The notes under the pieces: generated by a model
Told to the model about the DNA's origin: nothing
The model's database searches: none
The model's input: the letters and a program-made list of their open reading frames with translations, nothing else
Assembly: GCA_035446985.1 (NCBI GenBank)
Contig: DAOTGG010000028.1
Span: forward strand, 1 to 13,496
DNA from: JAQUSX01 sp035446985
GTDB taxonomy: Bacteria > Bacillota > Clostridia > Christensenellales > CAG-314
Reading direction: 5' to 3'
DNA: 13,496 nucleotides
Translations under genes and position numbers: made by a program
Shown: positions 5,427 through 12,946 of the stretch, piece after piece
Numbering within the stretch: position 1 is the first letter of the stretch
Layout of the letters: each line of letters opens with the position of its first letter

Positions 5427-5780
5427 ATGAAACAGTTTACAAAAACTCACGAATGGGTCTCAAATCAAGGTAAAACGGTAAAAGTAGGTCTGTCCGATTT
5501 CGCGCAAAAAGAAATGGGCGATATAGTATACGTTTCGCTCCCTGCTGTCGGCGACACCGTTACTATCGGAAAATCTTTCTCGGACGTAGAATCCGTAAAA
5601 GCGGTATCCGAAGTATTTTCTCCCGTTACAGGCAAGGTTGTTGCCATAAACGAAGAACTTCTTGATAAGCCCGAACTTATTAACGAAACGCCGTACGACG
5701 CTTGGATGATAGAAGTGGAAGCTGCGGAAACCGAAGAGCTTATGACCGAAGACCAATATCTCGAATTCATTAAAAAATAA
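5427..5780 (+). CDS. gcvH: Glycine cleavage system H protein (lipoyl carrier)
   Basis: 117 aa, slightly shorter than many homologues. It shuttles the aminomethyl intermediate and reducing equivalents on a lipoyl arm between the P, T and L proteins. The lipoylation site is Lys58 in DVESVKAVSEVFSPVTGKV, the classical ESVKA motif. Other family marks are THEWV near the N-terminus, VGLSDFAQKEMGDIVYVSLP (20-39), and the C-terminal NETPYDAWMIEVE. AAGGAGATA lies a few bases before the ATG. Gap to gcvPA is 14 bp, so the genes are one operon. Lys58 is the expected substrate of the LplA encoded upstream. Confidence 0.97.
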   Translation: MKQFTKTHEWVSNQGKTVKVGLSDFAQKEMGDIVYVSLPAVGDTVTIGKSFSDVESVKAVSEVFSPVTGKVVAINEELLDKPELINETPYDAWMIEVEAAETEELMTEDQYLEFIKK

Positions 5781-5794
5781 AACGAGGATAAATT

Positions 5795-7099
5795 ATGTCT
5801 AAATATACTCCGCACACGGAGCAGGACGTCAAAACAATGCTTAACACAGTTGGTGTCAGCAGTCTTGACGGTCTGTATAAAGACGTTCCGCGTGAAATTT
5901 TTCAAAAAGAATTGAAGTTGCCAAAAGGCAAGAGTCAATACGCGGTTGAAAAACAAATGCGTGTTCTTGCGGGCAAGAACAAGACCTACGGTTCCGTATT
6001 GCGCGGCGGCGGAATTTACGACCATATTATACCCGCCGCGGTAAACGCGTTAACCGGCAGAGCGGAATTCGTAACCGCGTATACGCCTTACCAAGCGGAA
6101 ATATCTCAAGGCGTTTTGCAAGGTATTTTTGAATATCAGTCGCTTATGTGCGCGCTTACCCAAATGGATATCAGCAACGCTTCGATGTACGACGGAGCCC
6201 AAGCCGCTGCGGAAGCTATCGTTATGTGCTGCGAACGCAAAAACAAAGCTCTCGTACTAGGTCAGGTAAATCCTCAGTATATGGCGGTAATGCGCACATA
6301 CTGCAACAGTCATAATATTAGTATTGATAGCATTAGCGCAAAAGACGGTTTGGTAGACATTAACACGCTTGCCGATAGTATCGACGCCGATACTGCCTGC
6401 GTTGTCGCTCAATGCCCCAACTATTTCGGTTTGATTGAAGACATGAAAGCCATAGCCGATATTGCTCACGTTAAAAACGTAAAATTCATTTATATTTTCA
6501 ACCCCGTTGCGGCGGCGTTACTTCCCACTCCCGGCGAGTGCGGAGTCGACGTTGCGGTAGGCGAAGGTCAACCTTTGGGTTTACCTATGGCTTACGGCGG
6601 AGCGACGGTTGGTATACTTACCTGCAACAAAGCGTTACTCAGACGTATGCCCGGCAGAGTTGTCGGACAAACGACAGACCATAACGGCAGAAGAGTTTTC
6701 GTTTTGACAATGCAAGCGAGAGAACAGCACATAAGACGTGAAAAAGCGTTATCGTCCATTTGCTCTAATCAGGCGTTGAACGCTCTAACGACAACAGTAT
6801 ATCTGTCGCTTGTCGGTAAAGTCGGATTTGTCGAAGTTGCTCGTCAATGCGTTGACAAAGCGCATTATCTGGCGAACGAACTTGTCAAAGCTGGCGCAAA
6901 ACTGAAATACAAAACTGAGTTTTTCCACGAATTCGTAGTGGAAGGCGACGGCGAGAAATGGAATAAAATCCTGGCAGAGCAAGATATATTGGGAGGAATG
7001 CCCGCTCCCGACGGCACATTGTGGTGCGTAACGGAAAAAGCGGACAAAGAGACTTTGGATAAAGTTGTTATTGCTTATAAGGAGGCGCGCTCTATATGA
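5795..7099 (+). CDS. gcvPA: Glycine dehydrogenase (decarboxylating) subunit 1
   Basis: 434 aa, about the usual length for the N-terminal half of a split P-protein. With GcvPB it forms the PLP-dependent glycine decarboxylase that loads H-protein. Diagnostic stretches: RGGGIYDHIIPAAVNALTGR (70-89), TAYTPYQAEISQGVLQGIFE, QMDISNASMYDGAQAAAEA, GVDVAVGEGQPLGLPMAYGG and RMPGRVVGQT, followed by FVLTMQAREQHIRREKALSS with ICSNQAL. This subunit lacks the PLP lysine, as expected. GAGGATA lies just before the ATG. It ends in a 4-bp ATGA overlap with gcvPB, so the two subunits are translationally coupled, which suits equal amounts of each. Very sure. Confidence 0.97.
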   Translation: MSKYTPHTEQDVKTMLNTVGVSSLDGLYKDVPREIFQKELKLPKGKSQYAVEKQMRVLAGKNKTYGSVLRGGGIYDHIIPAAVNALTGRAEFVTAYTPYQAEISQGVLQGIFEYQSLMCALTQMDISNASMYDGAQAAAEAIVMCCERKNKALVLGQVNPQYMAVMRTYCNSHNISIDSISAKDGLVDINTLADSIDADTACVVAQCPNYFGLIEDMKAIADIAHVKNVKFIYIFNPVAAALLPTPGECGVDVAVGEGQPLGLPMAYGGATVGILTCNKALLRRMPGRVVGQTTDHNGRRVFVLTMQAREQHIRREKALSSICSNQALNALTTTVYLSLVGKVGFVEVARQCVDKAHYLANELVKAGAKLKYKTEFFHEFVVEGDGEKWNKILAEQDILGGMPAPDGTLWCVTEKADKETLDKVVIAYKEARSI

Positions 7100-8511
7100 A
7101 ACTGATTTTTGAAATTAGCGTAAAAGGAAGAAGAGCGTTCGACCTTGAAGAAAGCAAAGTGCCTTCATATACGCTTAAACAAACGAGAAATGATTACGCC
7201 GAACTTCCCGAAGTAGCGGAAATAGACGTGGTAAGACACTTTACGGAAATGTCCCGTAACAGTTACGGCGTTGACAACGGTTTTTATCCTCTAGGCAGTT
7301 GCACAATGAAATACAATCCTAAGGTCAACGAAGTAATAGCGGCTTTGGACGGATTTAATAACGTTCACCCTACGCAATGCTGCAAAGAAGTAGGCGGAAC
7401 TACTGAAGTCACCGAAACCTTGATTGAAAAACTTTGCGTACTTAGCGGTATGGACAGTATGACGCTGCAACCCGCTGCGGGCGCGCACGGAGAATTTACA
7501 GGTATCGCTTTAATAAAGGCGTATCACCAAGACCACGGCGACACCATAAGAACAAAAATCATCATTCCCGATTCGGCTCACGGAACAAACCCCGCAAGCG
7601 CGAATATGAACGGATTTGAAGTCGTAACCTGCCCCAGCGACAGCGAAGGCGGAGTCGATATCGAAGAGTTGAAAAAACTTGTCGGTAAAGACACGGCGGG
7701 ACTTATGCTTACAAACCCCAATACTTTGGGACTTTATGATAAAAACATTTTGAAAATAACGGAAATCGTTCATAACGCGGGCGGACTGTGTTATTACGAC
7801 GGCGCGAACTTCAACGCTATTATGGGCATTTGCCGTCCAGGCGATATGGGATTTGACGTTGTGCATCTTAACCTTCATAAAACAATGTCCACTCCTCACG
7901 GCGGCGGCGGACCGGGAAGCGGACCAGTCGGCTGCAAAGCTTTCTTGGCTAGCTATTTGCCTGTGCCTGTATATGGACCAAAACCTAGTGATTACGACCA
8001 AAATAAATCTATTGGCAAAGTCAGAGCGAATATCGGTAACTTCCCCGTTTATCTCAAAGCATTCGCATATATCGAAACGCTGGGCGGCGACGGATTGCGC
8101 GAAGCAAGCCAGCTTGCCGTACTAAACGCAAACTATATGCTTGCGAAACTGAAAAAAGAATTTACCGTAGCGTACGACAAAATCTGTATGCACGAATTCG
8201 TTTTGTCTTTATCCGACATTAAAGAAAAGACGGGAGCGTCCGCTTTGGACGTAGCGAAAGCTCTTATCGACAACGGCATTCACCCGCCGACTATGTATTT
8301 CCCGCTTATCGTTCACGAAGCTTTGATGTTCGAGCCTACCGAGACCGAATCTATCGAAACGCTTGACCACGCGTGCGAAGTGATGTTCAAAATCAAAAAG
8401 CAGGCGGAGCAAAACGGAGAGGCGTTGCACAACTGTCCCGTTACAACTATCGTGGGCAGAGCGGACGAAGTTAACGCGGCGCGTAACCCGATTTTGAAAT
8501 ACGAACATTAA
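7096..8511 (+). CDS. gcvPB: Glycine dehydrogenase (decarboxylating) subunit 2
   Basis: 471 aa, the PLP-binding half of the split P-protein. The cofactor lysine is Lys262 in LNLHKTMSTPHGGGGPGSGP. Other family motifs: MSRNSYGVDNGFYPLGSCTM with KYNP following, LQPAAGAHGEFTGI, IPDSAHGTNPASANMNGFE, LMLTNPNTLGLYDKNI, ANIGNFPVYLKAFAYIETLG, and the C-terminal HPPTMYFPLIVHEALMFEPT with ETES following. AAGGAGG lies inside the end of gcvPA. Last gene of the operon: a strong terminator follows 57 bp after the stop. No dihydrolipoyl dehydrogenase gene is next to it, so the L-protein must be encoded elsewhere and shared with other complexes. Very sure. Confidence 0.97.
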   Translation: MKLIFEISVKGRRAFDLEESKVPSYTLKQTRNDYAELPEVAEIDVVRHFTEMSRNSYGVDNGFYPLGSCTMKYNPKVNEVIAALDGFNNVHPTQCCKEVGGTTEVTETLIEKLCVLSGMDSMTLQPAAGAHGEFTGIALIKAYHQDHGDTIRTKIIIPDSAHGTNPASANMNGFEVVTCPSDSEGGVDIEELKKLVGKDTAGLMLTNPNTLGLYDKNILKITEIVHNAGGLCYYDGANFNAIMGICRPGDMGFDVVHLNLHKTMSTPHGGGGPGSGPVGCKAFLASYLPVPVYGPKPSDYDQNKSIGKVRANIGNFPVYLKAFAYIETLGGDGLREASQLAVLNANYMLAKLKKEFTVAYDKICMHEFVLSLSDIKEKTGASALDVAKALIDNGIHPPTMYFPLIVHEALMFEPTETESIETLDHACEVMFKIKKQAEQNGEALHNCPVTTIVGRADEVNAARNPILKYEH

Positions 8512-8568
8512 TTTAAAAGCTTAGTATTAATAATGTAAAGGAATTGCAAAAAATTAAATATTTTTTAT

Positions 8569-8607
8569 AAAATACCGTATGACCAAAAAGCCATACGGTA
8601 TTTTTTT
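8569..8607 (+). terminator. Intrinsic terminator of the gcv operon
   Basis: Perfect 11-bp stem AATACCGTATG / CATACGGTATT (8571-8581 and 8592-8602) around a 10-nt loop, followed by T through 8607. Flanking A and T pairs extend the stem to 13 bp. Confidence 0.93.
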
Positions 8608-8691
8608 GTGTTAATAATAAGAATGGGTTAAATTATATCTTTTGACCGCTGCAAGAAAAAAATTTGCGACAATTTTATACAAAAATTCTTA

Positions 8692-8720
8692 AACCTCCGA
8701 AGTTCTTAAAGTCGGGGGTT
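8692..8720 (+). other. GC-rich hairpin upstream of the 341-aa gene
   Basis: AACCTCCGA (8692-8700) pairs with TCGGGGGTT (8712-8720), 9 bp with one G-T wobble, around an 11-nt loop. A short direct repeat TTCTTAAA (8686-8693 and 8703-8710) overlaps it. No T-run follows, so it is not a terminator for the plus strand. It stands out in AT-rich sequence 18 bp before the next gene. It could be a 5' leader structure or a relic of an IS200/IS605-type end; neither is proved. Confidence 0.5.
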
Positions 8721-8738
8721 AAGTAATATCGTAATAGT

Positions 8739-9764
8739 ATGTATGAGCGCAAAGTAATACTTATAAAACAGCTTGACAAAACCTATTCGTTGAAAAACAA
8801 AACGCTTGGCGGTGTCGCCACATTTTTGTGCAACGGCAAAACGGTTAAGGTTAACCTGAATCTGGTCAACATCGACAGAAGGAAAGCGGAGAAATGGTCG
8901 GTAGTGGCGGATTTTGGCAGCTCGGGTTTTATTTATCCGTTGTGTCAGGAAAAGGAATTGCCGATAAACAGCATTGCGCAAGCCAGTTTGATTATTACCG
9001 CCGATGACGTTGCGGCAGCCTTTGCCGATACATCGGGCAAGCCGAACGAAGAGCTTTTGAAAAAATTTTCACTAGGGGGCTTTGCAAAAAAAGAAAATAT
9101 AGATATGAAAGAGAATGTTAATTTAAAATCTAACGATATATTTGAACAAGCGGAAAAAGTAAATCCGAACGCTGAAAAAAAGAACGGTTTAAAAGAAATC
9201 TTCTCAGACCAAAAATCTACGGAATACGAAAAATTTATTCTTTCTTCCGACAATTATTATTTATCGGATTACAGCGACGAAAAAACTTTTGATTCAAAAA
9301 GTGAAGACGAGCAAAAACATTTTGACGCGACCGTTTTTAGCTGGCAGACGAACGGGGAGGGCAAAGCGAAAGAAATTTTTAAAAGAACATCTCCTAATAA
9401 AGCGGTAAAAGAATACGCGGACGTATTTACGGAAAACGCGGGCAAGAGCGGATTTTACACAGCGGTAAAAAAAGAAATAGCGACACTATTCGACAGTTTT
9501 CCCGTATATATAGAACTTACGGAAAAAATAAAAAATTCTGTCTGGACAAAAATAGACGGGAAAAACGGAAGATATTTCGTTTTGGGACTTGTGCTACTGG
9601 AAGGTATGCCAAAATATATTTGTTACGCTTTGCCCGCAAAGCAGGGAATGTTTAGCGCAAAATCAAAATATTTAAAAACGGGCAGCGGTTATCAAATAAT
9701 AACGCAGGACGCCGAGACGGGACTTATTGAGGAAAACGCCGAGTTTTTGCGTTCGCTTATCTAA
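8739..9764 (+). CDS. Uncharacterised two-domain protein with charged linker
   Basis: 341 aa, not assigned to a named family. The N-terminal part (1-110) looks beta-rich and conserved in style: RKVILIKQLDKTYSLKNKTL, GGVATFLCNGKTVKVNLNL, and KWSVVADFGSSGFIYPLC. Residues about 115-225 are a lysine-, glutamate-, asparagine- and serine-rich linker of low complexity. The C-terminal part (about 232-341) looks folded again: SGFYTAVKKEIATLFDSFPV, KNSVWTKIDGKNGRYFVLGL, GMPKYICYALPAKQG and a closing GYQIITQDAETGLIEE. From memory this last segment resembles the ends of other uncharacterised clostridial proteins, but I cannot name them. No signal peptide or membrane helix. No Shine-Dalgarno site precedes ATG 8739; a TAATAT at 8724-8729 could be a -10. 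It stands alone between the gcv terminator and the next promoter. Real gene; function unknown. Confidence 0.8.
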   Translation: MYERKVILIKQLDKTYSLKNKTLGGVATFLCNGKTVKVNLNLVNIDRRKAEKWSVVADFGSSGFIYPLCQEKELPINSIAQASLIITADDVAAAFADTSGKPNEELLKKFSLGGFAKKENIDMKENVNLKSNDIFEQAEKVNPNAEKKNGLKEIFSDQKSTEYEKFILSSDNYYLSDYSDEKTFDSKSEDEQKHFDATVFSWQTNGEGKAKEIFKRTSPNKAVKEYADVFTENAGKSGFYTAVKKEIATLFDSFPVYIELTEKIKNSVWTKIDGKNGRYFVLGLVLLEGMPKYICYALPAKQGMFSAKSKYLKTGSGYQIITQDAETGLIEENAEFLRSLI

Positions 9765-9805
9765 ATAATAAAATTTTATTTCTCCGTTCGAGAGTTAATT
9801 TTCTG

Positions 9806-9834
9806 TTGTAAATCATTTATGTTTTTGATATAAT
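9806..9834 (+). promoter_or_regulatory. Promoter of the alpha/beta-hydrolase gene
   Basis: TTGTAA (9806-9811), a 17-bp spacer and a perfect TATAAT (9829-9834). The expected start near 9841 gives a leader of about 50 nt before the ATG at 9894. Confidence 0.8.
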
Positions 9835-9893
9835 TATTTACGCATTTTTTATTAATTTTTTACTAAAACATAGCGACAAAAGGATATTGCTAA

Positions 9894-10952
9894 ATGACAA
9901 AGAAAATCTTTAAAATAATAGGGTGGGTAGGAATAGCGCTTGTTTTATTGCTTCTCATTGGTGTATTCCATCCAACATGGACGCCTCGAATAAATAGCGA
10001 TAACAGCATAAGTGAATTAAGAAAAGTTGAAATTAATAACGTCGAGCTTGAAATTATGATACGCGGAAGTGACCGAAATAATCCCGTAGTTTTATTCGTT
10101 CACGGAGGACCATGTTGCTCTGAAATACCTTATGTAAGAAAGTATCAGGATTTATTGGAGCAAAAATTTACGGTAGTTCATTATGACCAGCGAGGAAGCG
10201 GAAAATCTTATGAGTTTGGAGCAGATTATTCCAGCGTGTCAGCGTCGGATCATGTAGATGACTTAATTTCGATTACACAATATATTGAAGAATATTTGAA
10301 TCAAGACAAAGTAATTTTGATCGGACATTCCTACGGAACATATATCGCAACAATGGCTGCAGCTCAACGCTCGGACTTATACAGCTCTTATATAGGGATA
10401 GGACAGTTATCCAACACGATTGAAAGCGAATTAGATAGCTTGCATAAATGTATCCAAGCTGCTCAGGCAAGCGGTAATTTTGAAGACGTTATTTTTTTAA
10501 GCGAAATGGAGACGGCTATCGCGCGAGGAGAGGCTTTTGCGCCGAGAAACTACATACGCAAATATGGTTTTGCCGCCAGACAAATAGATGATAATAAGGA
10601 TTATATAACCGGTTTTCTTTTTGGCAGCGAATATAACTTGTTGGATGCAGTTCGGTTTTTTGCTGCCGCAAACAAGGGACAAGAAGCGTTGCTGATGGAA
10701 ACTATGGATTATCCAATTTCTGATATTGTAACGGAAATAAATCTGCCCGTATATTTCGTTATGGGAAAATATGACGGTATGACCTCGCCTCAAGCCGCGG
10801 AGGAGTATTTGAAAAATCTGCAGGGACATGAGATTCGAGAATTTGTCATATTTGAAAATTCGGCACATTATCCGCAATTTGAAGAAAAGGAAAAATTTTA
10901 TGAATGGATCTGTAACACATTTATAAATGATACTTATCTCACACGATATTAA
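9894..10952 (+). CDS. Membrane-anchored alpha/beta hydrolase, prolyl-iminopeptidase-like (S33)
   Basis: 352 aa. An N-terminal helix (IIGWVGIALVLLLLIGVF, 8-25) after basic residues (MTKK) should anchor it to the membrane with the catalytic domain outside. The hydrolase fold is complete: HGGP at 70-73 (oxyanion hole, the HGGPG motif of S33 peptidases, here HGGPC), YDQRGSGKS (97-105), the nucleophile elbow GHSYGT with Ser146, Asp294 in MGKYDGMTS and His325 in ENSAHYPQF. Together these form an intact catalytic triad. The cap region (about 165-280) is the variable lid. Family members release N-terminal proline or hydrolyse esters and amides; the substrate cannot be told. AAAAGGATA lies about 9 nt before the ATG. 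It uses more AT-ending codons than the gcv genes. Single-gene unit with its own promoter. Confidence 0.9.
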   Translation: MTKKIFKIIGWVGIALVLLLLIGVFHPTWTPRINSDNSISELRKVEINNVELEIMIRGSDRNNPVVLFVHGGPCCSEIPYVRKYQDLLEQKFTVVHYDQRGSGKSYEFGADYSSVSASDHVDDLISITQYIEEYLNQDKVILIGHSYGTYIATMAAAQRSDLYSSYIGIGQLSNTIESELDSLHKCIQAAQASGNFEDVIFLSEMETAIARGEAFAPRNYIRKYGFAARQIDDNKDYITGFLFGSEYNLLDAVRFFAAANKGQEALLMETMDYPISDIVTEINLPVYFVMGKYDGMTSPQAAEEYLKNLQGHEIREFVIFENSAHYPQFEEKEKFYEWICNTFINDTYLTRY

Positions 10953-11145
10953 TATACTTTAAATTATAAAGATACTCGGTTTTACATTAAATTATTGTTC
11001 GTCCTTCTTAAAATTTAATTATATTAAAATTATTTTATTCTTATAATATTTTTCATTTATTACGAGATATAGAATTAATAGATTAAAAAACCTTTAAACC
11101 ACCAAACAAAATCAACGCGCTCCGCATTTTTTTGGGTAATAAGCC

Positions 11146-11174
11146 TTGCAAATATCGTCAAACTAATATATAAT
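11146..11174 (+). promoter_or_regulatory. Promoter of the DUF5050-like lipoprotein gene
   Basis: TTGCAA (11146-11151), a 17-bp spacer and TATAAT (11169-11174), giving a leader of about 30 nt to the ATG at 11213. The upstream stretch 10953-11145 is very AT-rich and holds no GC-rich terminator or other gene that I can see. Confidence 0.8.
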
Positions 11175-11212
11175 GATGTTTACTGAAAAGAGTTTATCCA
11201 AGGAGTTTATTT

Positions 11213-12541
11213 ATGGCAAAAAAATTTGCGTTGGTAGTCGTTTTATTACTTGTGGCGATTTTTGTTTTCGCCGGTTGCGCTACCGAAGACTATACAGCCG
11301 TTCCGCTTGAAGGCAACACCAGCGGACAAGTTTACAGCAACGGCGGACTAGCCGTCATTAAGGGCGATTATTTGTATTACGTTAACGGATGCCCATCTTC
11401 CAACGGCGTTGAAAACACTTACGGAAAAGTCGAAATCGGCGCGGTCGTAAGAATTTCGTTATTCAATATGAATCAAGCTATGATTTCCGCAAATCCCGAA
11501 GACGTTATCGAAGCGAATGCGGAAATTGTTGTTCCAAAAATTATATATTCGGAAAACGTTACACAAAAATTCCTTAACGGTATCCATATATTTGGAGACA
11601 GATTATATTACACAACGCCTGACACAACCATTGACCGCGAAGGCGCGGCACAATACACAAGACTGGCGATAAAAAGCTGTAATCTCGACGGCACCGACAC
11701 AATGCACCACTATATTTTTGACGAATCCGATTATACGGTTGCGTTTGCTGAAATAAACGGCGTTCCTTACGCTTGCTTTGTTCAAAACGCCAATCTTTAT
11801 TTATTAGATTTAACAAAAGAAAACGTAACGCCGCAATTAGTAAAAGAAAATGTAAGCTCGGTTATGTATGGAGAAGGTATAGCTTTCTTTATCAACGATA
11901 CCGATATTTGTTCTTATACTTTCGGCGGAGAAGTAAAGGTAGTAATGGAAAATCCGACAGTAGACGGAGAACCTGTCACCGATACGACTTTTGCGCTTAT
12001 GAACGTTCAAGACCAAACTTTATATTACTCGGCTTCCGCGTTAATAAATTTTGGTTTTTACAAAGTTACGGTTAACGGCGACTCGCAAAAACTTTCAAAT
12101 CTCAATCCGACTTCATATTCAAGCTACACTATGATGGGTTGGAATGACAAATTTGTTATGATAAAAGCTACGGACATCAAACTTTACGATCCTATCGCAA
12201 AAACAAGTCCCGAAGATATCAAAATCGAATCTTCCTCGGTCACGTTTGTGGGTATTCAAGACGGTTATATCATTTATACTGTACCCGATGCAGATGACGC
12301 TGCCGTTACTGTCACAAAAATGGCTTATTACGACGGCTCGCAAGCGGTCATAACCGTTACAAGCACAAAAACCATTTCAAACTGGACAACAATTGATATT
12401 TGCGGTAACGGCGAAGACAATTACGTATTCTTTATTAACAGCGTAACGGATCTGCGCGGATTTTCTATCCTTGCGGTAGATATCGACGAACACGCTCACG
12501 AAGACAAAATCGTTACAAAAGGCTACGTTCCCGCTGCATAA
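11213..12541 (+). CDS. Lipoprotein with DUF5050-like beta-propeller
   Basis: 442 aa. The signal peptide MAKKFALVVVLLLVAIFVFA ends in a lipobox (VFAGC), with Cys22 as the predicted lipidated residue, so the protein is anchored outside the membrane. The mature part is a series of beta-blade-like units with display phrases typical of DUF5050/TolB-like propellers: GGLAVIKGDYLYYVNG, FGDRLYYTTPDT, LAIKSCNLDGTDTMHHYIFD, VPYACFVQNANLYLLDL, GIAFFINDTDICSYTFGGEV, QDQTLYYSAS and IQDGYIIYTVPDADD. No catalytic motif is visible; a binding or scaffold role is usual for such proteins but unproved here. AAGGAG lies just before the ATG. It is a single-gene unit with its own promoter and a terminator 30 bp after the stop. 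Lipoprotein call very sure; propeller likely. Confidence 0.88.
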   Translation: MAKKFALVVVLLLVAIFVFAGCATEDYTAVPLEGNTSGQVYSNGGLAVIKGDYLYYVNGCPSSNGVENTYGKVEIGAVVRISLFNMNQAMISANPEDVIEANAEIVVPKIIYSENVTQKFLNGIHIFGDRLYYTTPDTTIDREGAAQYTRLAIKSCNLDGTDTMHHYIFDESDYTVAFAEINGVPYACFVQNANLYLLDLTKENVTPQLVKENVSSVMYGEGIAFFINDTDICSYTFGGEVKVVMENPTVDGEPVTDTTFALMNVQDQTLYYSASALINFGFYKVTVNGDSQKLSNLNPTSYSSYTMMGWNDKFVMIKATDIKLYDPIAKTSPEDIKIESSSVTFVGIQDGYIIYTVPDADDAAVTVTKMAYYDGSQAVITVTSTKTISNWTTIDICGNGEDNYVFFINSVTDLRGFSILAVDIDEHAHEDKIVTKGYVPAA

Positions 12542-12569
12542 AACCAATAAATTTTAACCATACAAAAGA

Positions 12570-12594
12570 AAAACGGCGAATTCCGCCGTTTTTT
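12570..12594 (+). terminator. Intrinsic terminator of the lipoprotein gene
   Basis: Stem AACGGCG / CGCCGTT (12572-12578 and 12584-12590), loop AATTC, followed by TTTT to 12594. Flanking A residues can extend the stem. Confidence 0.92.
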
Positions 12595-12629
12595 GCTTTT
12601 TAATAGCGGTAATGAGAAAAATTTTGGTT

Positions 12630-12660
12630 TTGTGAAAAAATTGTGAAAATTTTGTGAAAA
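12630..12660 (+). repeat. Three TTGTGAAAA repeats at exact 11-bp spacing
   Basis: Identical 9-mers TTGTGAAAA start at 12630, 12641 and 12652, one per helical turn, and end 5 bp before a -35 box at 12666. They could be a cooperative regulator site, or phased A-tracts giving bent DNA or an UP-like element. Confidence 0.8.
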
Positions 12661-12665
12661 AGGTC

Positions 12666-12694
12666 TTTACAAATTGAATATTATATGTTAGACT
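12666..12694 (+). promoter_or_regulatory. Upstream promoter in the InlB-lipoprotein control region
   Basis: TTTACA (12666-12671), a 17-bp spacer and TAGACT (12689-12694) with an extended TGT before the -10. It lies directly downstream of the phased repeats. Transcription would begin near 12701 and cover the rest of the region up to the lipoprotein gene. The 405-bp interval 12542-12946 contains no convincing protein gene. Confidence 0.65.
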
Positions 12695-12784
12695 ATGTTC
12701 GGTAAAAAATATGCTTTTACAAGGGGCAAAACACCTACATACCGCATCACAGCTTACTTTTTTAAAATTTTTAATCAAAAATCC

Positions 12785-12813
12785 TTGTAAATAAACCGCT
12801 TATTTGGTACAAT
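12785..12813 (+). promoter_or_regulatory. Proximal promoter of the InlB-repeat lipoprotein
   Basis: TTGTAA (12785-12790), a 17-bp spacer and TACAAT (12808-12813) with an extended TGG. The expected start near 12820 gives a leader of about 127 nt, unusually long for this window. Confidence 0.75.
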
Positions 12814-12835
12814 ATTTTTTACTCGATATTAAATT

Positions 12836-12868
12836 TTTCTTTCAAATAACCGAAAGAAAGTGTTTTTT
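12836..12868 (+). terminator. Attenuator-like hairpin in the lipoprotein leader
   Basis: Perfect 8-bp stem TTTCTTTC / GAAAGAAA (12836-12843 and 12852-12859), loop AAATAACC, then GTG and six T (12863-12868). It lies about 20 nt after the predicted start of the proximal promoter, inside the leader, so it would act as an early terminator or attenuator. A second small hairpin GACC / GGTC (12892-12905) follows. The stem is low in GC, so strength is uncertain. Confidence 0.5.
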
Positions 12869-12946
12869 ATCTCTATTATTATTGATAGTTCGACCCCAAA
12901 AGGTCTTGCTATAAAAAAAGAAAATCTTTTAAAAGGAGAGAAAATA

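Noticed and set aside
9767..9780. 14-bp palindrome AATAAAATTTTATT after the 341-aa gene, as a terminator
   Set aside because: Pure A/T, no loop and no GC stem; such palindromes are common in AT-rich spacers.
11010..11060. Very AT-rich stretch with short inverted repeats after the hydrolase gene
   Set aside because: Only A/T pairs of low stability; nothing separates it from ordinary AT-rich intergenic DNA.
12554..12778. Minus-strand 74-codon frame in the 405-bp control region
   Set aside because: It overlaps the terminator and a good plus-strand promoter, has no clear ribosome site, and its phenylalanine/lysine-rich composition reflects AT-rich DNA.
12695..12790. 31-codon plus-strand open frame (MFGKKYAFTRGKTPTYR...) directly after the upstream promoter
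   Set aside because: The ATG abuts the -10 box, too close even for a leaderless start, and there is no ribosome site. It would need conservation evidence to be kept.
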